A stretch of DNA of 64,000 nucleotides from positions 3,968,001-4,032,000 of the forward strand of contig OX463813.1 of the NCBI GenBank assembly GCA_949825045.1, given 5' to 3'. Positions 33,085 through 44,151 of this stretch are shown one piece after another (the stretch's first letter is position 1; every line of letters starts with the position of its first letter). A program made the translations under genes and the position numbers. The DNA is from Argyresthia goedartella. Its lineage: Eukaryota > Arthropoda > Insecta > Lepidoptera > Argyresthiidae. Under the pieces are notes generated by a model. The model had not been told where the DNA came from. It ran no database searches and worked only from the letters and a program-made list of their open reading frames with translations.

Positions 33085-33463
33085 CGGTTTACGATGCACA
33101 TTTGGTGCGCACACTGCAATCGTTGTATACACCTGGTTTACATTGTAAGCACGCAAATAGCCCGCAATCTCCCGCGTTTATTATAAACTGGCGAAAGCGC
33201 GCTTACGTCATCCATCTGTCAACTGTCATATGTCATGTCACCGTCCAACAATAGAAATTGTTTATCCTCTACTTTACAGTAATTTACCACGTCTCGCGCT
33301 ACGTTAAAATTAAATTAAAGCAAAATATATTCCCAGAATAATTCTCAATTCAATTCAAATTTCACAACAGATAACAAATGCCAATTTGACGTTTCCACAC
33401 ACTGCATTACCTTTTTTACGTGAGCGCTGTGCGCGCGCTATTATGACATCACTCTCGAGGCAG
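33085..33463. mobile_element. MITE copy B, right end missing
   Basis: Starts with the same CGGTTTACGATGC and follows copy A closely (TTTGGTGCGCACACTGCA, AATTCTCAATTCAATTCAAA) until about 33463, shortly before the Harbinger element. Confidence 0.75.
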
Positions 33464-33545
33464 GCCTGGGACACTCCGCAACTTACCTACAAAGCTACAA
33501 GTACAAAGGCGTCTCCGACGCACCTCGCCAGCGGGAAAAGATTTA

Positions 33546-34190
33546 AACATGTACCAGACGGCTGTAAGCCAGCGTCCCAGCAGGGGTCACCTTGGCGGAA
33601 ACTGGCTTGCATCCGCGGATTGTGTTTCGCCTAGACGGATGTCAGCCAAGGCGCCAAGCCACGCTCGCGAATAACTCGCTAGTCGTCTTCTGGCGTGAAA
33701 ACATCTCCGTGTTGTAGAAATGGCTCCAAATTTGTCAAAATTTCAAAAAGTGGGCCTTGCCTTAGCGTTCTTGTCCGCAATTGATGAAAAAAAGAAAAAA
33801 AAAGGAAGTGGATGAATCGTTGGTTGAAAGAACGATCGATTCTTAGCCATTAAAACTTATTGGAATTATTAGACTTCAATGATGTTCATAACTTCCTAAG
33901 AATGGACAAGGAAACATTTTACGAGTTCGCGTTCGCGGCTCGACGACATTTTCACCTACAACGTACGTGCGCACCCGCTGGCTGTCACAGCGCAACTGCC
34001 TGGTTTGGCTGTAATCTGCCGTCCACACGGCTTTAAGCCACCGCTGCAATCCGTGGATTTGATCACGCTCCCGCAAGCCAAGGACGATGAAGGTCATTTA
34101 GAATTTGGCTTACATCTGCCGTCCACACGGATTGCAACCAGCAAAGTCACCTCTGCTGGGACGGTGGCTTACAGCCGTGTGGTAAACGCA
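33546..34190. mobile_element. PIF/Harbinger-like element with long inverted ends
   Basis: The left end (33551, TACCAGACGGCTGTAAGCCA) matches the inverted right end (to 34186, TACCACACGGCTGTAAGCCA) with one mismatch. Similarity continues for about 80-100 bp, with GTCCCAGCAG and GGCTTGCATCCG-like blocks. A transposase relic lies inside. No clear 3-bp target duplication could be fixed. Confidence 0.7.
33720..33960 (+). pseudogene. HARBI1-like transposase N-terminus, broken
   Basis: ATG at 33720, then SKFQKVGLALAFLSAIDEKK. After a shift in an A-rich run comes KWMNRWLKERSILS, and after another shift comes NDVHNFLRMDKETFYEF. This order (Trp/Arg-rich block, then FLRM..E.F) is that of PIF/Harbinger transposases. 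The catalytic part is absent. Confidence 0.6.
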
Positions 34191-34632
34191 TTAGTAGGCA
34201 AGCGGTATGCGCGTGTTCGCTCTCGCGCCCCCCGCCGCCCCGCGCCGCTACCCGCGTGTAGTTTTCAATTTTTCAATTCAATTCAATAACCGACACTTCA
34301 AAGACGGTAAAAAAGAGATAAGAAAATATGTGAAAGTAAACCATTTATAATTCTTTATTCATTTGCATCTTACATAATAATTATACACACGAATATGTTC
34401 TCATACACAATACACTATATGTCCAAGTTTTTAATCATTTTTAATATTTAAAATATAATATATATATTTTCGGTAAATACCTACTTTGATTTTTATTCAT
34501 ATTTTATATTATTTTTTCCTATACTAACCCTAATTACCTAGTACTTGACTGTTTGCTTATTCGTTCAACTAAAAAAAACAATGTAAAGAAATAAAGTAAT
34601 ATTAAGTTTTATTCAAAACACGACGCCGCCGG
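34191..34632. other. No recognised gene
   Basis: Starts with a C-rich stretch (34225-34250), then AT-rich DNA. No LTR for the following gypsy fragment was found. Confidence 0.4.
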
Positions 34633-36975
34633 TAAAACGAAATGTCATGTGCGTAGGGATTCTTTCAAAACAAAAGATAGGGTCGGACTTTCTAGACGGT
34701 TCTAGAAGGAAACAAGTGAACTTCGGGGAAACCACGGTTATCGAGGATCGTGACGTAATAAATTCTATCGACTTTCAGGAGCTAAGAAAGGGCGATTACG
34801 TTTATTTCTCGGGGTTATCGGATTCGTGCGAATTTGCGTTTGGGGTAGAAGATAAACGGTTTATCGTAAATGAGGATTTATGTGAGAATGATAAGCGGGT
34901 ATTATTGGCGTTGTTGGATAGGAATGCGGATAGATTTGCGTTTACAACTGACCAGTTAGGTAGGTCGGAGATAGTGTCGGTCGATATTAAGACTTATGAT
35001 GAAGTGCCGGTTCATTGTCACCCGTATCGCGGTTCGCCGGTGCAACGGGATATTATTGAGGAGCAGGTCGCGGAGATGTTGAAACTAGGTGTTATTAGGG
35101 AATCGACTAGTTCTTATGCTGCGCCCGTTGTGTTAATTAAAAAGCCCGATGATTCATGGAGGTTTTGTATAGATTATCGGAAAATAATAAGAAAATTTGT
35201 AGGGATAGTAACCCTATTCCGCGGTTAGATGACATCGTCGATAGTTTGGCCGGGGCCAAGTATTTTGCGGAGTTAGATCTCAATTCAGGTTATTGGCAGA
35301 CGGTTATTACGGAAGGCAGGCATAAAACGGCTTTCGTCACGACCACGGGTCTTTATGAATTTAATGTTGTTCCGTTCGGTTTGGCTACGAGTCAAGCGGT
35401 TTTCCAACGGATGATGGATAAAGTTTTAGCGGATTTAAGATTTAAAGGGGTTATGGTTTGCGCAGACAATGTGATTGTGTATGGTAGAACGTTCGAGGAG
35501 TTTACCGATACGTTGCAGAAAGTTTTTGGGCGGTTTAGAGAAGCGAACTTGACCTTCAAGCCATCCAAATGTAAATTCGGTTTTTGCGAGATTGAGGTGC
35601 TAGGTTATCGAATCTCGAATGAAGGAGTAAGACCTATTGAGAAAAAGCTGAAGGCTATGCAACAGGTTCCAACTCCCACATCTACGAAGGATGTGAAACA
35701 AGTATTAGGTTTATTTTCTTATTATAGAAAATTTGTATCGAATTTTGCGAGAATATCGTTACCTCTCACTAAATTATTGGGAAAGGGGGTAAAGTTTCAA
35801 TGGAATGAAGAATTGCAGAATTCGTTCGAGTATATTAAGAAGGTTATGTGTAGTGCGCCAATACTTTCCTATTATTCGGGGGATAAGTCGGTTACTACGA
35901 GAGTTTATGTGGATGCGTCTAACGAGGCGTTGGGTGCAGTATTGATGCAGGGCGTTGAAAAAATGAGTCCGGTTGCCTATGCGTCTAGAAAGTTAACGGA
36001 TGCGGAGAAAAAATATAGTACGACGGAGAAAGAGTGTCTGGGCTTAGTATGGGCGTTAAGGCACTATAGGCATTATCGTTGGGGATCGTATTTTCAGGTT
36101 GTTACAGACCATAGCGCGTTATGTTGGTTACAGTCGAAAAAAGATATGACTGGTAGTTTAGCGCGATGGGCGTTGGCGATACAAGAGTGGAATTTCGAGA
36201 TAGTTCATTGCTCGGGGAAAAGCGGCATGTAGTGGCAGATTTTTTGAGTAGGAATCCGCTAATGGAAGAAGGGAAACGGGAAACAGAAGGACCTCAGTCT
36301 TCTTCTCGTTCTGAACCTGATGATGATGGTTTGGAAGTTTTTAGTATCAATGTAGAGTCGTTACAGGCGGATCAAGAGAACGATTCATTTTGTAGTAGAT
36401 GGTTAACGCGGTTGAGCGAACGTCCGGAAGCGTGGCGTAGCGGTTTTTGCTTGAGAAATAATTGATTATATAAAAGCGTACGTAGAGATGGAGAAGTTAG
36501 GGAGGTATTAGTATTGCCTAGGTCGTTGTTTCAAAATGTAATGAACGAATTACATGATGAGGCGTGGACAGGAGGTCATTTGGGTCTCGCAAAGACGTTG
36601 AAGAGGTTTCGGTCGAAATATTTCATGCCGAAAGCCGATAAGGAGATAGAGCGTTATATAGCTTCGTGCGTGCCGTGTCAAGAAAGGAAGTTAGGTAGGT
36701 AATATTTTTAAAATTGTAAGACGGACCTGCGGATGAAATAAATTTTATAGTCCGGGAGGCCACTCGGCTATTTTGCGAGTTACTCGAGCGCGTCATTTAA
36801 TATATGGGATAACGAATAACGGGAAGATGTATGAAGTTGGCACGTCTGTATCAGGGACCATACAAGGCCATGAAGATCGTTGGGAGGTCTAATGTGCTGA
36901 TTCGTCGTCTGAACTCACGGTCACGGGGCGTTATTGTTAACACAAATCGTTTAAAACGCTTTGTGCCGCGTTGAG
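34633..36975 (+). pseudogene. Ty3/gypsy pol fragment (RT, RNase H, integrase ends)
   Basis: The protease-RT linker and RT start are at 34647-35185 (VIRESTSSYAAPVVLIKKPD). After a small frameshift RT continues (ELDLNSGYWQ, then VVPFGLATSQAVFQRMMD). The catalytic box reads CADN, not the usual Y-x-D-D, so the second Asp is lost. RNase H follows (VYVDASNEALGAVLM, EKECLGLVWAL, VTDHSALCWL). A frameshift near 36215 and a stop at 36463 precede the integrase zinc-binding end (GHLGLAKTLKRFRSKYFMPK, CVPCQERK). The integrase core is deleted; only its C-terminal GPYK region (36830-36974) remains. There is no gag, and no LTRs are seen. Clearly dead. Confidence 0.85.
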
Positions 36976-37408
36976 GGGTTCGTCTGATATTAAATAATTA
37001 TACATTAGGACATTAAATTATTATAGGATTAGGATAGGAACATTAGGATATTGAATAATTATACATTAGGAATATAATACAATTTTATCCCGGTTGATGG
37101 TTTGTGGTTTGTGTATACGGTATTGTTATGAATTGTTTATTAACCGGTGTTTCTTTTCATGTTGTTGCTGAGCTATGATGTCTGATGAGGACCGTACACC
37201 AAAGACCCAAGAAATATCTGTAACATACTAGATTTCCGTGGTAGATTACCTTTATATGAGAAACTTTTAAAAACGACAGTTCGAATAATTGTTTGAACCG
37301 ATCGCCTGGTTTTATCTTTGAGAGCAGTATGACGAGGCAATAGCTATTCGTCATAGGGTTCTGTTTTGGTTCCTGCGTTCTTAAAGTATAGAGTTGGGAT
37401 GATTTGGT
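36976..37408. other. No recognised gene
   Basis: AT-rich, with short ATTAGGA-type repeats at 37010-37075. May be remains of the gypsy 3' region. Confidence 0.4.
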
Positions 37409-37461
37409 AAGGGGAGACTATGGGTTGTATAACGAAGTTATATAACCCATAGTCTCCCCTT
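37409..37461. repeat. Tight 25-bp-arm hairpin
   Basis: The arms 37409-37433 and 37437-37461 are complementary with one mismatch. The loop is GAA. It sits at the presumed 5' border of the CR1-like LINE. Confidence 0.95.
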
Positions 37462-37930
37462 GGGCGCCACCGCAGCACAAACATTGAGTTAGACAGCTCC
37501 TCAATTAAAAATCTTAAAATAAATCATAGACAAGTAAACTAGTGCAACATTCCTACACATTATGAAAACCATTGGTAAATTTCACAATTAGTGATAAAAA
37601 CAGTGATAAAAACCAGTGAACTTATCAAGAAAACAGCAAAACAATAGTGGAGTGACGGTTACTTTAACAGAACAAATTGAAAGTTATACCTATATAAAGA
37701 AACAAGAGAGCCTCAAAAATGTATCAAAACCAATTTTATCATTATTCACTGTGTAGGCAATTATGTGACAAAAACAGATTATAAAAATAGTTATCTTCTC
37801 AAATTGCGTGAACCAGTGTACAAAGTCCAAGTCTTGGAACAAAGGAGAAGTTGAACCATGCAGATACTGCATGCATAACACAACAGAGTCTCCCCAGTGG
37901 ACTTAAGATTTTCACCACAGGGCATAGCAT

Positions 37931-38020
37931 CGCTTGTGGCTCAGCGGTTAAGCCGGCGTGTCGGCGACTCGAGTTTTTGCTAAAACTCAAGAAGACAGGG
38001 TTCGATCCCGGGTGGTGGAC
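37931..38020 (+). other. tRNA-like sequence with Pol III A and B boxes
   Basis: TGGCTCAGCGG at 37937-37947 resembles an A box and GGTTCGATCCC at 37999-38009 is a B box, about 60 bases apart. That spacing suits a class II (long variable arm) tRNA. The complementary segment ACTCGAGTTTT / AAAACTCAAG lies between them. Acceptor pairing is poor, so this is more likely a tRNA-derived SINE head or LINE leader than a working tRNA. Confidence 0.5.
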
Positions 38021-38163
38021 TTTTCTAAAACCGACTTTTTCCTCACTACATGCTACCCTGGCGACATCTTCTGATAGAACATCCAAACAGAGGTTGTGCC
38101 ATTAGAGCATAGGTGGACTTGACCAAAGATTGAACCACCAGAGGTCGCTAGCTAACCCACAAT

Positions 38164-39468
38164 ATGAAGTGTAAGGCATGCGTAAGATTTGTTTACCCCA
38201 CTGAACTACTTACATGTACTATCTGTCGTGACGCATACCACCATAATTGTGTCAACATCTCAAGTGCAAAATACCTCTCGAACACTGTGGAACTAAAGAG
38301 GAAGTTCACTTGCCAGAAGTGCCAGGATACCAAGCAAATAAAAATACCTGTACAAGACACTGAAAACAGCAGCAACAGTACGCCTTGCTCAACACATTTG
38401 GCTAGTAAAAATGTCACATTGAGACGGCCACGGCAGATAATTTCCGATACAGAAAATCAAAGCCCAGAGTCGCTTTTAGATCTTAGCTGTCAAAGCTTAC
38501 CAAATGCGATAGAAAACAACCAAGAGCTTAGTGATCTCCGAGAAGAGAATAGGCGACTCCTCTCGGATCTCGAGGTGGCAAATAATGAAGTTGACAGTCT
38601 CAACCTGGAAGTTAGCTCTTTGAAGAAGACATTAGCAGACTGCAAGAAAAAGATCGAGATATTTAAAGCTTTGGGTTTTGGTGAACCAGCGCCATCTACA
38701 CACACGTCATCCCCAAAATTTTACTCTCCACAATATCGCAGAATCAGTACCAAACCCAGTCTGATCCAAATGGGGTACCCTCGCAAATCACCAAGAGAAC
38801 TCACAAGTAGAGTGGTAGCACAGATGGACCATATAGCAGATACCATGGATGAACCGAGGCAGACGTCTAGTGATCTCGCATCTGTACGTGTCGACAACAA
38901 CATCCCGACCAACAAGAATAAAATGTCAAGTACGAGTGAGCCAGAGAAGACCAAAGACTTAAAAATAGAGGACACAGCCAACAAAATTCAAGACAAATTG
39001 ATTAAAACCAAAGAGTCCAGCCGAAAACCAAAACGGAGAGTTATGTTACTGTCAGATGAAACCGGTAGAGGTATGAATAAAATACTATCAAAAACACTTG
39101 GTAGCGAATTTCAAGTAGAGTCTATCATAAAACCAAATGCCACTCTAGATCAAGTGCTAAACTCATGTAACTCTCTCTGTAAAGACCTTACAGTCTGCGA
39201 TATTGTTATAATAATAGCGGGAAAAAATGATAAAGATCCCTTAAAATTAAAATCTCTACTATATTACAACCTAAACCAACTAGCAAACACAAATGTCATT
39301 CTATGTAATGTTGACCAAAACAGGTATTTAAATGAAAATAAAGTAAACAGCACTCTCAGACTGCTAAGCTCACGCTTTTCACACAGCACCTACATTGTGA
39401 TATATGGGACTCTGAAAATAGAAGTCGTACTATACTCTCTAAGGAACTCGCATGTAAATTCCTTTTGA
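38164..39468 (+). CDS. LINE A ORF1: PHD-like finger, coiled coil, SGNH-like domain
   Basis: A 434-codon frame starting at ATG 38164. It presumably binds LINE RNA. Residues 3-57 form a Cys/His finger (CKACVRF..CTICRDAYHHNC..CQKC) of PHD type. Residues about 115-170 are heptad-rich (LREENRRLLSDLEVANNEVD, continuing). Residues about 290-420 look like an SGNH/GDSL esterase: block I reads LLSDETGRG, where the expected GDS nucleophile Ser is replaced by Glu, and block III is IAGKND. CR1-clade LINEs are known to encode zinc-finger plus esterase ORF1 proteins. The C-terminus shifts frame near 39465, and a repeat segment (RDVAPVRPVYISVEIQT) follows out of frame. Confidence 0.7.
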   Translation: MKCKACVRFVYPTELLTCTICRDAYHHNCVNISSAKYLSNTVELKRKFTCQKCQDTKQIKIPVQDTENSSNSTPCSTHLASKNVTLRRPRQIISDTENQSPESLLDLSCQSLPNAIENNQELSDLREENRRLLSDLEVANNEVDSLNLEVSSLKKTLADCKKKIEIFKALGFGEPAPSTHTSSPKFYSPQYRRISTKPSLIQMGYPRKSPRELTSRVVAQMDHIADTMDEPRQTSSDLASVRVDNNIPTNKNKMSSTSEPEKTKDLKIEDTANKIQDKLIKTKESSRKPKRRVMLLSDETGRGMNKILSKTLGSEFQVESIIKPNATLDQVLNSCNSLCKDLTVCDIVIIIAGKNDKDPLKLKSLLYYNLNQLANTNVILCNVDQNRYLNENKVNSTLRLLSSRFSHSTYIVIYGTLKIEVVLYSLRNSHVNSF

Positions 39469-39844
39469 GGGATATTCTAAGACTCTGCTACAGCCAAAAA
39501 TATTCTGAATTCACTCAAATGCGGGATGTAGCGCCTGTGAGACCTGTGTATATTAGCGTAGAGATTCAAACTTACGTAGATGTAACTCCTACATATCTCA
39601 GAGAAAAATCGGCTAACAAAGCGACAATAAAAGCTTTGTTAGAATTTTATTGTTACCGCACGTAAGTGCATCGTTGATGCAGCTATAGGCCCATAGTTGC
39701 TGTGGCAACTTTTTTATTGTTGGAGTGATTTTTGTTATTTTAGCTAAAGAAACGTAGATACAGTAACTATGGTAAAAATATTTTAATGGGATAACAACGG
39801 TACGTTGTCAACTTATCAACGTTGTGATTATCAACAATGTGAAC

Positions 39845-40005
39845 GATTGTAGCAAAGTTTAATATATCAAAATAGCCGTTGTTACTATGGCTAAATGGTG
39901 TTGTTGACACGGCAACGTTATGCAGTGATGTTACAGCCAAGTTTAAGCTATCAAAATAACAGTTGTTACTACGGCTAAATGGTGTTGTTGATACGGCAAC
40001 GTCAT
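39845..40005. repeat. Direct repeat, two ~79-bp units
   Basis: Both contain GGCTAAATGGTGTTGTTGA and end CGGCAACG. The first half of each is less conserved. Confidence 0.75.
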
Positions 40006-40934
40006 ATACTAACAAAATGCGAAGTAGATGTTTTGACAAAGTATTCTTAGATAAAATTACAAAGTGACGTATGATACTTGTTCTCGCAAGCGCAAACTGT
40101 TTCTCCTATTCTGCCAGTTTCAAAGTGAATGTCGGGCAGAGAAGTAGTGTTTGTGCTCAAGAGTGATATGAAATATAGCAATGGAGACTTTTTTAACAGA
40201 AAATAAACAGCAGCATCTGCTGCAGTCTATGGTCGGTGAGTAACAGTGCCCTAATAAAATTATGAGGTTCATGTCGTTGCTTCGCGATATCGACTGTAAC
40301 CTGTGCTTTGTTTTGAATCACACTTCAAACAAATATCTTCGAAATGTTTTCGGACCTTTGACTGCAGCTGTTGGGGGGGGCGAATTACCTTTCTGCTAGG
40401 ATTTTAGGTTAGGTAGCTGGCTCCATTCATATTTTGCAGGATGAAAGTATCCTTTTTTTTCTCAGGGTTACTCACTTTCATTGCAATCATTTTAGTAGGT
40501 ATGCCTCGCCTCACGAGTTATGAGCGCTGAGCAACAACTGGTGCCTTGGGGCGGGGGTGACTGCGTATTTTTTAACATAATCAGCCGTAAGTGCCTTTGT
40601 TTATAGTTCGGTATATTACGGCTCCGATCACGTCCATTAGTCAGGAAAAATGTCGAAAATTACAAATAGTTCAGTCCTCAAAAAGTAGCCAAATGTATGA
40701 AACTTCCAACAATTTGAGTACTTAACTAAATTACCCCATAAAGTTGCTAGATCTGGCTACAAAGTAGTCAATATGGCAACACTGGCCGTTCGTTGGCCTT
40801 CGTTGGCCCGGTGAACAGTCAGTATTTGGTTTTTAAAGCCACTAAAATAACCTAACCTAACATATGGCCAAATTATCACAAGTCTCAGATAGCTTAAGCA
40901 TAAAATAACAACGTTCTTCTTTTTCAGATCAAGA

Positions 40935-41178
40935 ACTGACGTTTGAATTAATAATGGAATCTGGAAAGCACACTAACTGAACACATAGAAGAATTAAGAA
41001 AGTACTTCAAAATTTGGCGACTAATACCTAGTTCATGCAAAACAGAGGTCAGACGCTTCCATCTACACAATCAACTAGCCAAACGCGAACTTAAAGTGGT
41101 ACTCGGAGGTTCCATACTAAATCAGCACTTTACTCCTAAGTACCTTGGCGTCTCCCTGGACCGCTTCGTGATTAATAT
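40935..41178 (+). pseudogene. LINE RT fragment
   Basis: EHIEELRKYFKIWRLIPSSC, continuing to YLGVSLDR, matches the RT thumb-proximal region of Jockey/I-type LINEs (KTEV..FHL..A..L..YLGV.LD). Isolated; neither end of the LINE is present. Confidence 0.6.
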
Positions 41179-42075
41179 TAACTTGTAATTTGGTATGAAA
41201 TAGGATTAAATAAGTAAAGTAGAGATTAATACATACTTTTGATATAAATATTTTCGTATTTTCCTTTAGAATTCTCAAATACCTCTATCCTCTTTATGCT
41301 ACCCAAGCAATGTAACATTGTAGATTTCAATCCCTTCACTTTGTAAATAGTACACTAAAAAAAAAAAACCCTAAACTTCTGCCTATATATTGTTACGGGT
41401 ATACGTACCTTGACCGGAGTTCTCTGTGTATACGCCATACAGATGTATGTACAGTAAACATAGTTCAATGTACGCATACCTCTCGAATAATAGTCAGAAG
41501 CTTCGGGGAGTATATAATATTTTTTCATAGTGTACCATTAACAAAGTGCAGGGATCAAGTCTAGCTATGTTACTTTGCTAGAGTAGCAAAATATATACGA
41601 GAAAAGTAACTTTGTTGGAGAAGCAACGGTGAATTGATAAAAGCACAAAGGAAGATAGCTAATTCAACAAAACAAAATTAGATCCACGGACAGTAAATCT
41701 TTGTCTTTTTAGCAAAACCCCTTGTCATCGGGACAATATACCTTTGATATGATAGCTAAAGGCATTTTTCATGGGAACAAAAGGACAAGAATTCATATAG
41801 TGACTCGAACAATTTTAGCATTGTAATTTCAACAATGTTTTATTGCTATTACATCAAAATTGGTAAATTTACTTAGTAACAATAAAAACGTTGCCCTCAT
41901 AACTATGCACCTTTGACGGCTGTCCAGCATCAAAGTTTTTTTGTTGCAATGGCAATATTTTTTTGAGAGACTCTGTAAACTGCCAAACAAGTTCGAACCC
42001 CAATTCAACTTCAAATTCTCAAACGCGGGATGTAGCGTCTGGGAGACCCGTGTGTATTAGCGTAGAGACTCAAAC

Positions 42076-43163
42076 TTGTGTAGATGTTGTAACTTCTACA
42101 TATCCGGTAAACAGCCAAATAGAAGAGAGTTCGAACCCAACTTCAACTCTAAACTCTCCCGTAAAAAGCCAGGTTTTTTTGTAAACAGACACAATGATCA
42201 GCAACAACTTAGAAAAATTGTACATTTAAATATTCAGAGTTTAAACGCTGCAAAGGTGTCTTTACTGGAGATATGGCTCAGCAATGAAAAAAGTGTTGAA
42301 GTTTTATGTATAACTGAGCATCATAGAGTCCAGGAAGATTTAGAGAGGATTATTATAGCTGGGTTTAAATTAGCATGCAGCTTCTGTCGCAAAAATAGAA
42401 CCAGTAAAGGTGGCTGTTGCATATATGTAAAGGTAGGAAATCGCTATACTGACTTAAAAAAGCTAAAAGACTATTCCATTCCTTACATCTTTGAAATATG
42501 TGGGATCGACTTGTATGGATACTATGTAATTAGTTTATACAGACCCAAGACAGAAAAAGATGATAATTTCCATCAACATCTTGAAAACGTCTTAACTTAT
42601 GTATTTAAATACAGGGAACGTAAAATCATAATATGTGGTGACTTTAATATCAACACCCTTGTAGAGTCAGTTGAGGCTAGGGAGTTTATCGGGGTACTAC
42701 AGTCGTACAATGTAAAGCTTTATATAAAAGAGCCAACCCGCATTACCAGCCACAGCCAAACCTGTATTGATAACATGATTTCCAATATAGACTTAGGAGA
42801 CACACGTGTTATAGAATTAGGATTATCAGACCATACACTTCAGTACGCTTCTCTCAACCTACCACAAAAAAAGGGCCCTACAAAATACTTCATACAAGTA
42901 AGAAATGTTATGATCTCTAACCTTGAAAAACTGAAAGAAAGCGTACAGCAAACATCATGGGATAGAGTATTTGCTGAGCCTGACTTAGACAAGAGCTTCA
43001 ACATCTTTCATGATGTTTTATTGGAAGCTTTCGACTTTTGTTGTCCTTTAATTAAAGTAAGAGGTGACGCCTCCAAAAACAAAACAAAAAAAGACTGGCT
43101 CACCCCAGGCATTAGAAAGTCAAGCAAGACTAAAAGAGATCTCTTCGTTAAAGCTAAGCAATC
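42076..43163 (+). CDS. LINE A ORF2 part 1: endonuclease
   Basis: Apurinic-type endonuclease with all expected blocks: HLNIQSL (catalytic Asn), CITEHH (Glu), IICGDFNIN, TSHSQTCIDNMISN and GLSDHTLQ (His). It ends in the RT linker, where the BEL/Pao LTR starts at 43164. The codons after 43163 in this frame belong to the LTR. With the element and one duplicate removed, the frame continues directly into 46897. The ATG at 42076 is not convincing, because ORF1 repeat codons precede it in another frame. Confidence 0.8.
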
Positions 43164-43438
43164 TGTCAAAATGACATCATAGCATCAATGTACAGCGCCA
43201 TCTAGTCTTCCATAGTACGAACCACCTCACCCACAACTATACCCTAAATCAATACCTTTAGAGGTGGTTCGACTAATAAAGGCTAGATGGCGCTAATTAA
43301 CCATATCTTATAAATTCCGTTCAACTCGATTTAACCACCATTCTCGCATTAGAGCCCGAGCTGCGAATACCTTGTACAAACCGAATTAAATATCTTCAGA
43401 TAAAACTAAACACCTATTATTTGGGGCACCCATTTTCA
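43164..43438 (+). repeat. BEL/Pao 5' LTR
   Basis: Contains an AATAAA at 43275 and a hairpin (43194-43294: AGCGCCATCTAG / CTAGATGGCGCT and CGAACCACCTC / GAGGTGGTTCG). Followed at 43439 by TGGTGACCCCGACG, a probable primer-binding site. Confidence 0.93.
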
Positions 43439-44151
43439 TGGTGACCCCGACGTTCGAAATAACGCAGTGAAGAAATTGGACGGAAGAAACCTGCAAATAC
43501 GCCGCCGCGCCGCCCGCGACAAGGACAAAGGCGCGAGCACATGGTCGCAGCCATCTTGCGTATTGCCGCGTTATTGCCGCGTATTCGTTTCAACAGCCGT
43601 CTGAAATTCGTTCCTGCATTAGAACAAGTAAAAGCGACCACGAGGCGTCGAAGAAAGTGATCCTGCAAGGCGAAACCCCAGGAAAACACACTAAGACATC
43701 ACCACGTGCGTCCCGCGTGTGCCCCCCAACATCTGAAGACCATCAGCCGAGAATCAAATCACCGAGCAGCCGAAACCCAACGGACGTACAAGGAGCAGCA
43801 TATCCGAAGCCCGGTGGAGCGTCCAGCCGAGACTGGACTCGAGACCCGTCGGAAGCCGAGGAGCCGCCCCTGCTGTTGGACGAAAGGCGCGCCAGAGACG
43901 AGAGACATAAAAACATAAGTATCTACCGATCACGTGAGTTGGCACAAAATTTCCCCCCCATTTATTTTATCTATACACCGTTATTAGTAGGTAAATTATT
44001 GGTAAATTTCGACATTTCCATATGATGATATCAAGGAACGCGATAGTGTCTGTATGACGCACAAACGAGACTCTGAGGAAATTCGTCGTTAATCTACCTA
44101 TCAAACAATATCTATCTATATCTATCTATCTAAATATTCCCATTAGCTAAA

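Larger units (their letters stand above)
39610..41960. mobile_element. Unidentified insert within LINE A ORF1
   Basis: Interrupts the ORF1 tail between two tandem-repeat units (RDVA..RPV.ISVE). The borders are approximate; AGAGA occurs at both sides (about 39600 and 41969), a possible 5-bp duplication. Inside: an inverted pair about 39684-39720 versus 41878-41915 (GTTGCC..CAACTATGG-like), two ~79-bp direct repeats (39845-40005), an ATG exon-like segment at 40181-40234 with a GTGAGT donor, and a foreign LINE RT scrap at 40935-41178. No transposase was recognised. Confidence 0.45.

Noticed and set aside
33386..33634. 82-codon frame across MITE B and the Harbinger end
   Set aside because: Crosses two unrelated repeats; chance frame.
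36976..37408. gypsy 3' LTR
   Set aside because: No matching 5' copy upstream of 34633 and no clear ends.
37424..37445. loxP-like TATAACGAAGTTAT
   Set aside because: It is the centre of the 37409-37461 hairpin and differs from loxP by an inserted base; no spacer or second arm arrangement fits.
41380..41640. LTR-like segment with GTATAC repeats
   Set aside because: No second copy in the window and no primer-binding site.
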